From positions 1 through 24,210 of the IMG/VR virus record IMGVR_UViG_3300032241_001626: DNA of 24,210 bases. One strand, given 5' to 3'. This document shows positions 17,001-24,123 of this stretch, in pieces. Both the position numbers and the translations under genes were made by a program. The notes beneath the pieces are model-generated. The model was not told where the DNA came from and searched no databases. It saw only the letters and a list, made by a program, of their open reading frames with translations. Source of the DNA: a virus. The first letter of the stretch is position 1; every line of letters starts with the position of its first letter.

Positions 17001-19799
17001 ATCACCAAGGGTTCCTACACTGTTCGGGCGCAGGTTCCAAACGGGAGCATCAACGGTGTTCCCGTTTGCCATAATGGGACGATAACCACCAAGACCGTCA
17101 TGCTCAACGCAGGCGAGCGTGTGTATATAGAAATGCCTGCGGCAAGGGCGTGGACAAAAAAGGGCTTCATCACGCAACCAGCAATGACCGCAAGTGGCAT
17201 CATCACGCAGCCCTTCTACTTCGGCAGCACGACAATCCACATGACGGTTCTCTTGCCGTCGGCAAGCGGCATCTTGCCTGCTCTGAGCCGCATCATCTAC
17301 GACTACCCAGAAAAGCCAACTGCTGAAAAGAAGGTTGTCTTTGACCGCACTATTGGAATGGGTGCTCCGATCAGCGGCGGGAAAATCCTGTTCAGCGTAA
17401 CGCAGACCTTTGGGGCGGTTTCAGCAACCAAGGTTGTGACCAACACGCCGGTCAAGCACTCCACGGTGTCCTATGTTCCTCATGCTCAGACCTGCGTGGT
17501 GGACTACTACACCCAACCCATCACTGCCACCGGAACGGCAGGAGTTTGGAACGGATCAACCTTCGCCACCCTCTCTGCCACGCTGAGCGGCCTCTCCTTC
17601 ACCGGGAACATCACCTCCGGCAGTTCGGGGGTCACGGGCGTTTCGAGCACGGCGGGTCTTGCCGTTGGACAGCAGATTTTCGGGTTCGGCGTTCTGCCCA
17701 ACACCTACATCTCGGCAGTTGGAACCGGCACGATTTCACTGTCCACCACCGCCACGACCTCTGCTACGGCGAACATCATGGCTTCCAACCCCACCTTCAA
17801 CGCCTTCCAGTTCGCCTCGATCCCCGGAAGCGTTGCCGTCGGCAGCACCATCGTCGCTCCGGGGCTTCCAAATGGTTCTGTGGTGGCTGGCATCACGGGC
17901 ACAGTCGTCACCTTCACGAGCAACATCACCGACGGCTACAGCCAAGGAGCCGGATCGGTCAGTTTCAGCGACATTGACCAAACCACCGGTGTTCCAAAGA
18001 ACCCGTTGATTACCCAAACGGTGAGTTTCATCACCTCGTCACAGACGGTTATTCCAGCAGGTTCGACCACTGTTCCTGTCTGTGGGTTCAAGCCGAGCGG
18101 GACATTCCCCGCCTACAGCGCAGTTCGCATCAACTACCCCGCTCTGTATGGCGATTATGCGATGGCGGTCATCGCAACCACCGGTGGAACGGCTGCTTAT
18201 GCTGAGGTCACCACTCACACGGCAGGACAGTTGCTAAGCGATATCCAAAAGGGTGTGTTCAACCCTGCGGCGGTCCCGGTCAAGGCAGGACAAACCTATG
18301 CCCTCTCGGCGTGGACGCAGGTGATCTCCTCCACTGCGGTTCCCACCTTTGCCCTGTATGTGGACTGGTATGCCTCGAACGGCACGTTGCTTTCCACCTC
18401 AGATGGAACGGCGTTCCTGACGAAAAACGGCAACACGACCACTTCCTCGGTGCAACCTTCCGTCAACGCAGTTGGCAGTAGCCACGGACAGGGTTGGAGG
18501 CCGAACGCCATTGTCGCTGTTGCCCCGGCAAACGCCTACTATGCCATTCCTCGTATCAGGTGGAATAACGTCACTACGGGTGGCGTATATGGCCTCTCCG
18601 GCATCATGTTCAAGGCGGTGGCAAGTCAAGCCCTCGACCTCAACGGAGCGGCGCAGACGAGCAACATCGGCGGCTCGACCTCGCTTCCTGTCCTCGGCTC
18701 AACGGTTGACCCAACCAACGGAACCGTTGCCTCTGCGATCAACATTCCGACCACCACTCCGGTCAGCGGCTACAACACCCTGTTCGTCTTTGACCCCGCC
18801 AACGACAACAACTCTCGTGAAATGGTCCAAGGCGGCTCGGACTCCTTCATCAAGACCAACCTGACGGCAACTGCAAATGCCGGTGATACCACGATTACCG
18901 TTGGCAAGACCCTTGGTATGGGCGTTGGAGCATTGCTCTACCTGAACATTGGTGGATCGCTCTACGAAACTGTGACCATTGACCCGGCGTGGGACGGCAG
19001 CATGACCGTCACGATTTCAGCACCCCTCACCTACACGCATGGCGTAAACACCTCGGTTAGTGGCTATGCCGCAGGGCTTTCGACTGGGGTGTCTAAGGTG
19101 CAGCCAAAGGGCGGCCTCGTCGCTGCGCTCAACTGGTCATACGACGGGTATGTGAACCAAACCATCGACACCTACGCCTACAACGTCCAAAAGTCGGTTG
19201 ATGGCGGAATATCTTGGTACACGCTCCGCAACGGCGACTATGTGGTTGCAACGGGAACGGGATTTGCTTCGATCACCGACTACGAGGCAGTCCCCGGACA
19301 GGCGACGCTCTACCGTGCGCTCCCATCAGTGCTGAAAAACGGCGGCAAGACGGCAGTTGCCGGTCCGGTTTCAGCAGGTTCGTCACCCACAACTCCGATG
19401 ACTAGCCAGACATGGTGGATCGCCGACAGTTCCAACCCGACCCGTCGCTACCCGATCAACGTGCAGAACGGCTACACCGAGACGCAAAAGCACCCCTCTG
19501 GCGTGTTCTACCCGCTCGGTTCCAGCCGCCCGTATGTCGTCTCTGGTGTCGTGCAGGGTCGAGATGGCGATATCAAGGTGATTTGGACTGACCTCGCCAA
19601 CTGGGACAACTTCCTGAACCTGCTCAACTCAGGGAACGTCCTCATTCTGACCAATCCGGTTGAGTCCACACGCTCCTACATCTTCATCAACCAAGATGTG
19701 CAATACACCCATAACGCCGCCGCAAGCCCCTATCGTGAGGTGGAAATCCAATACGTCGAAGCCGCACCTCCGGGCTTTGGCTATTCCTACGGGAGTTAG
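11043..19799 (+). CDS. Giant modular minor tail protein (2918 aa)
   Basis: The ATG follows GTAGGGGTTGCGCC, 69 bases after the tape measure stop. The protein is almost wholly beta-rich, Gly/Ser/Thr-rich, with no obvious membrane segment. Recognisable parts: several 'VGQ...G.GIP..T.I..I' modules (residues about 358-403, 820-874, 1149-1204, 2189-2246, weaker 2250-2309); a conserved centre near 1448 (YRPDYGEFVMWDGERW); Fn3-like segment about 1571-1683 ending YWAYVRVAK and WYSDWQF; a phage TRGYNGTTPTSHLAGSTV module about 1780-1855; a carbohydrate-binding-like jelly roll about 2412-2530 (VKAGQTYALSAW, APANAYYAIPRIRW); another Fn3-like stretch about 2686-2785; and a C-terminal domain from 2790 (RRYPINVQ, WTDLANWDNFLNLL) seen in actinophage minor tail proteins. 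It probably builds the tail tip and its side fibres and binds host glycans; that role is inferred. Confidence 0.85.
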   Translation: MRNYIANPNYSDVTDSPYWSVIGTTTPDAALADVTQLSIGLVPDDGVNYKAAHVEDLSKLLLGSTSLSVASWGQRGGSSSGPLGNTVGAIGTNSGDPFIYVNDITQVQPGNTVALLEGTTGSHPISWTPAVSTDDFMSEWLKARNVGLVPVVSSMSCNTTAATFLPSSGTSLTASLKPLYNLDDYDNNRGQTGPEYAPTPDNVGATKTAGTQIPSFYITTSGDTQAQANVQTGLGLSDWNPNGYNVVSVAVSTAAATIVISGSTTFTNAAGVVKGMTGGQMVTLAIESTNMGWNAGTITGVTGSGSTWTITTDLTTFTTGAGSTGLGAVPYYWTLPATAMSSTSAVPTTVSVTATGSTGSNLISVSSSTANLDVGQMVTFASGVSPLICEIIGISGSKYIISGTASGTGTITGTAQNVVAFTATVEENDAVTGQPDLVLKNGVNIFGCEPLMAPYYATTYTDIYLDGQHGAPVGSHYGQDLYFPVQFSNYYSTPVANFQSMTALPKNAIPGWVPSLANGSTLAATGSTAFAAPTPYVVYADSVANIYPGQKLTFRSDFTPNTNVTNIIIGNGSGTANINAWNTGDIATSDVAYYQVLPGQQLLGLGGVIGSSVQTVAVGSSSSFTIYPNSTQDHATNAAPVRLTTRDKYLYSWQVYSVNTANNSFIIYNSSQSYTHQPGSYPNGDSQNAIYQYDPLVTSGAVFDLVISDTTGAGVVGLTSNVVGNHATGTFVAAYEEGPRYLGTSATGDLEAITPSFIGTRVGSVLDQNAPAGSTYIIVSPNPTTATGTFGAWNYNAYGNSGNGGFVPLANNGTTYTFTGNCYDGSTSITGITPTTGLAVGQEIAVASSQGSFPSGTEITAISKNTLTVSQAFVGPTGGISDIPNNTLTATANSLYTIVVGEGSDQELVTLVPPSNSISTSLGQPQDGSANINQPMIWYLANGLSLQNDHTVGEIVTTPNFTYSAGGSTTSHAQYTPVLGSPDLGTIYTVSGGTDYVQTNALVASNNSNQIAINAEVFLELDDPWEVSGLGGDPNISTALTSPSVAGDTQITIGDNGGFPTTLPNVLNASFSYQPPTLGLLNGAAAAGATYFTINLTSEVPASFPFTVAMGTGSATVGTMSLIATGSTGGTFIAQLQSTTINGFVLTSGNSVATVGSTAGISTGQVVTGNGIPSGTTVASIGAGSVTFSATASLTAQVALTFTNTLGASHPDMTPVILSTLPANVGYHKVEVPSFYLWKSDGSDAGFHLTNPSTNYTSINTTPLPCAIPANSTLYLRYGAYVDSFYTATGAAAGATGFAIQASSGSTAGYAPSSNFPTSIGSSGSLTTVGAVVTVGLTSDLEPEQEIFLTDGTNVVPITVSSYTPSISASIPTLQYSTTVDIAAGSTFIAPPNFAIDSGADLETVYPLTVPAAAGNNWSVQLAAGLTYNHNVGAPVSYYEWPSNIQTGMVTYRPDYGEFVMWDGERWRQARVNYVQTVLAILGAVGGRDQTNISLYDASTGVASTPDTFANTLSTAFTVYYGGARNNDPNGDEWTGDTLSAIQLQLKVQVPQSRQIAFRSLGLNVQYKSQPVVRQVSLTPTDNLRLDQNQHTSVSWLYTDLDNDQQAGWDVKIFADTTVVRDDFDPTTSTPFWSASGTDTSSEVALDASHGYTSGMRYWAYVRVAKKFRGSLWYSDWQFTPFVPNVKQPQPPLVMVYGDNNNAVNTVTIQSTDNLLAPDNGAFTNSLGTWTATHNDFIAGMLSSIATTSKVDETLGVVTSIPVGAVGYLKTQGALSGTGTGTFVVSGNTGGSADALGFPITGRFWVTIGTEQILVTNKVDGKNSGDTFQIVTRGYNGTTPTSHLAGSTVTFGLQQPVYTGSNLELSYTEKIVKDWTTTNTSVRWVGGSAGVTRTSTTASFDIVGHDNGEKNTAIIIDSPGITRDGWDGQQVTIQYPNPLNTTEAAVFGLYSKNPTITQTAIIRSVTQIMGATPPPVGIAMTILSDFITKGSYTVRAQVPNGSINGVPVCHNGTITTKTVMLNAGERVYIEMPAARAWTKKGFITQPAMTASGIITQPFYFGSTTIHMTVLLPSASGILPALSRIIYDYPEKPTAEKKVVFDRTIGMGAPISGGKILFSVTQTFGAVSATKVVTNTPVKHSTVSYVPHAQTCVVDYYTQPITATGTAGVWNGSTFATLSATLSGLSFTGNITSGSSGVTGVSSTAGLAVGQQIFGFGVLPNTYISAVGTGTISLSTTATTSATANIMASNPTFNAFQFASIPGSVAVGSTIVAPGLPNGSVVAGITGTVVTFTSNITDGYSQGAGSVSFSDIDQTTGVPKNPLITQTVSFITSSQTVIPAGSTTVPVCGFKPSGTFPAYSAVRINYPALYGDYAMAVIATTGGTAAYAEVTTHTAGQLLSDIQKGVFNPAAVPVKAGQTYALSAWTQVISSTAVPTFALYVDWYASNGTLLSTSDGTAFLTKNGNTTTSSVQPSVNAVGSSHGQGWRPNAIVAVAPANAYYAIPRIRWNNVTTGGVYGLSGIMFKAVASQALDLNGAAQTSNIGGSTSLPVLGSTVDPTNGTVASAINIPTTTPVSGYNTLFVFDPANDNNSREMVQGGSDSFIKTNLTATANAGDTTITVGKTLGMGVGALLYLNIGGSLYETVTIDPAWDGSMTVTISAPLTYTHGVNTSVSGYAAGLSTGVSKVQPKGGLVAALNWSYDGYVNQTIDTYAYNVQKSVDGGISWYTLRNGDYVVATGTGFASITDYEAVPGQATLYRALPSVLKNGGKTAVAGPVSAGSSPTTPMTSQTWWIADSSNPTRRYPINVQNGYTETQKHPSGVFYPLGSSRPYVVSGVVQGRDGDIKVIWTDLANWDNFLNLLNSGNVLILTNPVESTRSYIFINQDVQYTHNAAASPYREVEIQYVEAAPPGFGYSYGS

Positions 19800-19801
19800 T
19801 C

Positions 19802-21508
19802 GTGTATCCAGCCAGTAAAAAGTTCTTTGAGGCGGTCACGGGATCACACCGAGCCATGATTATCGTCAAGGCGTTGTCCACTGACGGCACTTGGTATAAC
19901 CTGCCCGTCGTTTCGGGGTCGGTCAAGATTGACCAAACTAGCCAAGATGTTCGGCGCACTGTAGAACTCACCCTCGACGATGAGCGGTATGTGCCGGTGA
20001 AATCCACAGACCCGCTCAGCATCTACGGCAACCACCTTTACGTCTATCGAGGCGTAGTGTGGGATTTGCCCAATGTGGGTACGGAGGTCATCAACGCTCG
20101 CCCGCCGCTGACCGGCGATCTCTTGCAGCCGACAAATGGGGCATACGAACTCGTCCCTTGTGGAGTATTCCGTATCACTGATACGACTGTGGAGGAGGAC
20201 GAGGACGGACAACTTACGATCACCGTGAACGGCTCTGACCTTGCCCTGAACATCAAACTCAACGCTTGGACGGCTCCGACAACGGTTTGGACATTTCCCT
20301 ACACCCCGCCGGTTGTGAACACCAACCAAGCCGGTTTCACCCCCTATACGCAGCATGAAACCACCTACGTCGCACAAACCTTTATCGAGGCCATCAAGTT
20401 GCTTATCAACGATCGGTGGCCTGCATACTGCTACAGCGTGTTCGGTCCTCCTGAGTTCGAGATTACGGGCGTGGTGGACGCAAAACTGACCCAACCTGTC
20501 GTCATGGGTTCGGTAAGTTTTTCACCATCGGGAGCCGGTTCGCCGTGGAACGACATTTCCAGCCTCGCCGCCGGTGTGAACGGGCAGTTATACATTGACG
20601 CTGTTGGACGCTTCACCGTGGCGCAACTCCCTGACCCATCAACCGTTGAGCCGGTATGGGACTACATGGACGGGGAGGGCGGGCTACTGACCAAAGTGAC
20701 CCGCAAGATCGACAGTTCCAAAGCCGTGAACTACGTCATCGCCACAGGTGAAAACACGATCACCTCGCTGCCGTTCCGAGCGATCGCTGTGGACTCCGAC
20801 CCCAACTCTCCCACCTACTACCTCGGCCCCTTCGGGCGGGTTGTCGGTCGTGAACCGGGTCGGAAGCGTCTCCAAAGCCAAAAGCAGACCCAAAATGCCG
20901 CCAACCTCTACCTCAACTGGTTCGTAGGCGGCGATGAGAGCGTCACCGTGGAGGGTGTGTGTAATCCTGCCCTCGACGTGGGCGATGTGATCCGTGTGCG
21001 CCGGAAGCGGCTTGGCATCTTCCAGCCCGATCAAGTCATCACCGACTTGGCGGCGGATTTCCCCAACGGCTCCGACCTCAGTCCCGGAACCATCGTGCCG
21101 CAGGTCATTGACGCAGAGGACTACGCCGACCCACAGCCGCCGACGAACACCGGGCAATACATCATCAGTGAACTCAAAGTGGACCCCCTGCGCTTGCCGC
21201 TGAAAAAGGGGCAGACGGTCATTCTCTATACCAACGTCACCACGAACTCTGTAACCGTGACCGAGCACTGTCCCGTGGGCGCAACCGTCATTCCCGTAAA
21301 GCCATTTCACCCCAAAATCCAGTATCGTAAGGGCACGATGATCCTCGACCCACTGCTTGTTCCAAACGCCGGTGCGGTGCCCTACTACATCGACCAAATC
21401 ACCATTCCGCTCGACCTCGACAGCCCGTTGCAAATCACCGCCCGTGAGCGTCGCATCGGAACCAAGGAAGATGCAGCCCGCATCTCCGAATACACGATCG
21501 GCTACTGA
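19802..21508 (+). CDS. Tail hub / minor tail protein, DUF5047-like
   Basis: 568 residues; GTG start two bases after the preceding stop with GGGAG a few bases upstream. The N-terminal 160 residues have the DUF5047 pattern: SGSVKIDQTSQDVRRTVELTL, DPLSIYGNHLYVYRGV, then LVPCGVFRITDTTVEEDEDG. The middle (WNDISSLAAGVNGQLYIDAVGRF, later GRVVGREPGR and NAANLYLNWF) and the segment VCNPALDVGDVIRVRRKRLG are like baseplate hub proteins (gp27/gp44-type), where related domains form the trimeric ring that closes the tube. After about residue 455 a beta module follows (KKGQTVILY, TEHCPVGATVIPVKPF), then YYIDQITIPLDLDSPLQITARERR, a typical hub ending. It is encoded back to back with the giant tip protein and the OB-fold protein. 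Confidence 0.8.
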   Translation: MYPASKKFFEAVTGSHRAMIIVKALSTDGTWYNLPVVSGSVKIDQTSQDVRRTVELTLDDERYVPVKSTDPLSIYGNHLYVYRGVVWDLPNVGTEVINARPPLTGDLLQPTNGAYELVPCGVFRITDTTVEEDEDGQLTITVNGSDLALNIKLNAWTAPTTVWTFPYTPPVVNTNQAGFTPYTQHETTYVAQTFIEAIKLLINDRWPAYCYSVFGPPEFEITGVVDAKLTQPVVMGSVSFSPSGAGSPWNDISSLAAGVNGQLYIDAVGRFTVAQLPDPSTVEPVWDYMDGEGGLLTKVTRKIDSSKAVNYVIATGENTITSLPFRAIAVDSDPNSPTYYLGPFGRVVGREPGRKRLQSQKQTQNAANLYLNWFVGGDESVTVEGVCNPALDVGDVIRVRRKRLGIFQPDQVITDLAADFPNGSDLSPGTIVPQVIDAEDYADPQPPTNTGQYIISELKVDPLRLPLKKGQTVILYTNVTTNSVTVTEHCPVGATVIPVKPFHPKIQYRKGTMILDPLLVPNAGAVPYYIDQITIPLDLDSPLQITARERRIGTKEDAARISEYTIGY

Positions 21509-21509
21509 A

Positions 21510-23183
21510 ATGTCTTTCGGCGGCAGTTTTGGAACTATGTTCGATTACCGCAAGTTGGCAACTTCGCTGCTGCACAACAACCAGTGGCACACCCCGCCGT
21601 CAGACACGATCCGCATGGGCATCGTGGTTGGCTACGACCCGAACTGGCAAAGCGAGTCCGAGTCCTACTCCCACCCCTTCCTGAGTATCCAAATGGAGGG
21701 CGACACCGGACCGATGCACGGCTTCCGGTTCTTGGAGAGTTACATTCCAAAAATCGGAGACACCGTTTGGGTTGTCTGGTCGGGCGAGGACGCTTGGGTG
21801 CTCGGAGCGTTGGCGGGTTCCAACATCTACGATCAAGGCTCAACCCTCAACGGCAATAACGGCACGATCCAACGCAAGCGTTCCCCTATGACCCTCATTG
21901 GGCATCAGGCGTTTTTGGAAATCACCGCCGTCGCAGGGACGGGTGCTACCGGGGTCACGACAGTCGTTCCTCCGGGCATGACGGGCACCTACCCCGGAGC
22001 GACCTGCTACCGGCTCGACGCTACGGGCTTGGAGACAGACTTTTTACCAAACCGCATCTATCGAGCCGAGGCCACCTTGCGGTTCAAAATCAGCGGTGCC
22101 GTCCCCTACTACAGCCAGCCCGCAACGGGCACAGGTTCGCCCGGATACACGGCTCCGACAGGCTCGACAGGCTCGACTATTTCTGTCGTTGCTACCGTAC
22201 AGCAGTCGTCGGGAAGCACTAGCACCAACCTCAGCGTGACGAACGCCAGCGTCAACGTGCCCGTGACGGTTGGGGGCATCGGAGTTGCGGGAAGCACAAC
22301 CGACCCTTGGGACACGGTTGCCGTTTATGGGCGAGTTTTTTACAGCACCGACCAAACCAAATACGTCACCTACAACGGGGCGACCTATCAGATTTCACAG
22401 ATCGTCCAAGATGTGAGCGGGGATACCAACGGCATAAATGCGTTTCTGGCCTACTCAGGTGGTTGCATGGTGGCAGGATACGGCTTCCCGGCAAGCACAC
22501 AAGTAGCGGTGAACACCGTCCTTTTCTCCACCGGTTCGCTGACCTACCACAACATCTCCACCCTGAACCCTCCGCTTTTGTTCGTGACCGACCAATGGGC
22601 AGGCAACCAAGCCAGCGGTGGATCAGCCGCCCCGTATCCAAATCCCGCAAACAACGACAACTTTCCTGCGGCCACTGGTCCGGGTTTCCAAATCACGCTT
22701 ACCAACATTGGGGAGAGTTCGGGAACCTTCAACGCCAGTGGATCGTCAGACCTTGTGACGGTGACCGCCCCTTATGTGAAGTCAACCATTCCCATCGTCA
22801 CGCCGACCATCAAATCCAATCCCGATAAGAGCCTCGTGTCCATCGGTGTCCTCACGCCGACCAACACCTACCAACCCCAAGCCCACTACGAGGAAATGCA
22901 ACTCCTCGATGTGACCGGCACACCGGACGGCACCTACTTTACGATCCACTGCTCTACGACCTTCTGGGTGACCCCGACGAAGCAAATCGTTGGCGGCAGT
23001 TGGGTCGGACTGAACACGACCGGACCGACGAACGAATGGTATCTGGCGGTCATTCCAAACGGCACATCAGGCAGCGTGCCCACCGTGACCTTCACCGCAG
23101 CGAGCAACCCAAATAACGACCCCTCGTTGCAACTCGACGACACCCAGCGGTTCGTGATCTACGACTGCGGCGTGGCTCAGTAG
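21510..23183 (+). CDS. Minor tail protein with N-terminal OB-fold (gp5-like)
   Basis: 557 residues from ATG 21510, two bases after the hub stop (the frame is open further left, but that part is the hub gene read out of frame). Residues 1-105 contain TIRMGIVVGYDPNW, HPFLSIQMEGDTGPMHGFRFL, YIPKIGDTVWVVW and DAWVLGAL, the strand pattern of the OB-fold found in phage hub/spike proteins (P..GD.VwV...G...VLG). The remainder is beta-rich, with a Gly/Ser/Thr-rich region, repeated structure near 230-290, and a C-terminal domain (YEEMQLLDVTGTPDGTYFTI, EWYLAVIPNG, FVIYDCGVAQ). It is probably part of the tail tip complex with the hub. Confidence 0.75.
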   Translation: MSFGGSFGTMFDYRKLATSLLHNNQWHTPPSDTIRMGIVVGYDPNWQSESESYSHPFLSIQMEGDTGPMHGFRFLESYIPKIGDTVWVVWSGEDAWVLGALAGSNIYDQGSTLNGNNGTIQRKRSPMTLIGHQAFLEITAVAGTGATGVTTVVPPGMTGTYPGATCYRLDATGLETDFLPNRIYRAEATLRFKISGAVPYYSQPATGTGSPGYTAPTGSTGSTISVVATVQQSSGSTSTNLSVTNASVNVPVTVGGIGVAGSTTDPWDTVAVYGRVFYSTDQTKYVTYNGATYQISQIVQDVSGDTNGINAFLAYSGGCMVAGYGFPASTQVAVNTVLFSTGSLTYHNISTLNPPLLFVTDQWAGNQASGGSAAPYPNPANNDNFPAATGPGFQITLTNIGESSGTFNASGSSDLVTVTAPYVKSTIPIVTPTIKSNPDKSLVSIGVLTPTNTYQPQAHYEEMQLLDVTGTPDGTYFTIHCSTTFWVTPTKQIVGGSWVGLNTTGPTNEWYLAVIPNGTSGSVPTVTFTAASNPNNDPSLQLDDTQRFVIYDCGVAQ

Positions 23184-23220
23184 CACACGACATTTGGAAA
23201 GTTGCATCTAAACTTTCAGC
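23184..23220 (+). promoter_or_regulatory. Inverted repeat and possible leaderless -10 before the membrane-protein genes
   Basis: GAAAGTT (23197-23203) and AACTTTC (23211-23217) form a perfect seven-base inverted repeat with a seven-base loop, three bases before the next ATG. TAAACT at 23209-23214 fits a -10 hexamer and would start transcription at about the ATG itself (23221). No ribosome binding site is present in the last 15 bases, and no good -35 is seen. Confidence 0.35.
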
Positions 23221-23580
23221 ATGGCGGCTAACTCTCAACCTTATGTCTTAGCAGCCATCATCTCGGCGGTGCCTGCCACGCTTGCCGCCACCTCAGCGTG
23301 GTATTCAGCCCATCGAGGTCGTAAGGAAAGTCTCGACGGCGATGCCAACATCGTCGGCAGCATGGGACTCCTGCAAGAAAGCGTGGCTCGGTTCGACACC
23401 CGCTTCGAGCGCATCGAAACCCACTTTGAGCGCATCGACCTGCGGTTCGATGGAATCGAGGATAAGGTAGAGCGTCACCTCGGTTGGCACCGTGCCGAAG
23501 CCGAGGGCGACCTTACCCAAGCCCTCTCAAAGGAGACTGCCCATGACCAACCCCAGCACCGCTACATCCCCAACGACTAA
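23221..23580 (+). CDS. Small membrane protein with coiled coil (lysis-region candidate)
   Basis: 119 residues. One N-terminal membrane segment (VLAAIISAVPATLAATSAWY, residues about 9-28) is followed by basic residues (HRGRK). Then comes a helical segment with a repeated R-F/H-x-x-I-E/D pattern (TRFERIETHFERIDLRFDGI) and DKVERHLGWH, and a charged tail. This layout (one membrane helix, cytoplasmic coiled coil, terminal HLGWH) is common among phage proteins near holin and lysin genes. It could be a holin-associated protein or a small pinholin-like protein; neither is proved. It has no clear Shine-Dalgarno sequence. Its 3' end overlaps the next gene by 38 bases. Confidence 0.72.
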   Translation: MAANSQPYVLAAIISAVPATLAATSAWYSAHRGRKESLDGDANIVGSMGLLQESVARFDTRFERIETHFERIDLRFDGIEDKVERHLGWHRAEAEGDLTQALSKETAHDQPQHRYIPND

Positions 23581-23839
23581 GCCGGTCGTTGATCCAAAGG
23601 CTCTCGGAGCCACCGTCGCCCGCTATGTCGTCCCCGCCGTTGTCGGACTGCTCGTCTCGTGGGCAGCGAAGGTGGGCTTCACCCTGACCTCCACGCAAGC
23701 GTTCGCTTATGTCGCTCCGGCTGTGGCAACCGCCTACAGCACCGTCCTGCACTTTGCCGAGGCAAAGGTTCCCGCCCTCGGGCTTCTCATGGGAGCGAAG
23801 CGTCCAGCCAGCCTGACCAAGGTTGCGCCCAAGGCGTAG
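23543..23839 (+). CDS. Holin-like two-helix membrane protein
   Basis: 98 residues. The frame is open from 23492, but ATG 23543 is preceded at seven bases by AAAGGAG (23529-23535) and is the likely start. The N-terminal 22 residues are Thr/Pro/Ser-rich. Two hydrophobic segments follow: YVVPAVVGLLVSWAAKVGF (residues about 29-47) and FAYVAPAVATAYSTVLHFAE (about 55-74), then KVPALGLLMGAKRP and a basic tail. Small size, two membrane helices, charged C-terminus and position after the tail genes fit a holin. No endolysin is present on the plus strand, so the assignment rests on topology and place. It is the last gene before the terminator. Confidence 0.68.
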   Translation: MTNPSTATSPTTKPVVDPKALGATVARYVVPAVVGLLVSWAAKVGFTLTSTQAFAYVAPAVATAYSTVLHFAEAKVPALGLLMGAKRPASLTKVAPKA

Positions 23840-23859
23840 CCGTAGTATCATCACGCCGC

Positions 23860-23899
23860 AAAGCCGGTGGGCTAGGGTTCGTCCCGCCCACCGGCTTTT
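23860..23899 (+). terminator. Strong bidirectional intrinsic terminator
   Basis: AAAGCCGGTGGG (23860-23871) pairs perfectly over 12 bases with CCCACCGGCTTT (23887-23898), followed by one more T. The 15-base loop itself holds GGG/CCC. Read leftward, the same stem ends in a run of U. It lies between the stop of the holin-like gene (23839) and the stop of the leftward gene (23901), closing both transcripts. Confidence 0.88.
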
Positions 23900-23900
23900 G

Positions 23901-24122
23901 CTATCGCTCGACCGGCGCAGTCCGCACGGTGAGCAGTTGGGTTGTCCCCGAGTTCGTGTGGCGGACAGGCTGCGTGAACACCGATCCGCCCTTCTCAACG
24001 GCATCGCCCATCGCCACGAAGTCGTTGCGCTCTAGCCAAGCAGTCAAGTCAGCGTCCGCTTCCAAAACCGCCATGAACACATCGCCGAACCAGAGCACTC
24101 GAACATCGTGGGCGGTAGTCAT
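23901..24122 (-). CDS. Small hypothetical protein, minus strand
   Basis: 73 residues on the minus strand, starting at ATG 24122-24120 and ending with TAG exactly two bases before the terminator stem. I do not recognise a family. The sequence begins MTTAHDVRVLWFGDVF, continues with an acidic helix (MAVLEADADLTAWLERNDFV) and ends in a polar segment (NSGTTQLLTVRTAPVER). The start lies one base beyond the stop of the next gene upstream on the same strand, which indicates an operon. The plus-strand frames across this interval are interrupted by the terminator and have no ribosome binding site. Confidence 0.68.
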   Translation of the reverse strand: MTTAHDVRVLWFGDVFMAVLEADADLTAWLERNDFVAMGDAVEKGGSVFTQPVRHTNSGTTQLLTVRTAPVER

Positions 24123-24123
24123 C

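Noticed and set aside
15948-17240. 430-codon open frame on the minus strand inside the giant tail gene
   Set aside because: It lies wholly opposite a well-supported gene, its product is Arg/Gly/Asp/Val-rich without recognisable motifs, and no ribosome binding site or gap supports it. It is a by-product of codon bias in the real gene.
21357-21509. Extended N-terminus of the OB-fold minor tail protein
   Set aside because: The extension overlaps the hub gene out of frame and is Pro/Ser/Thr/Arg-rich shadow sequence; ATG 21510 directly follows the hub stop.
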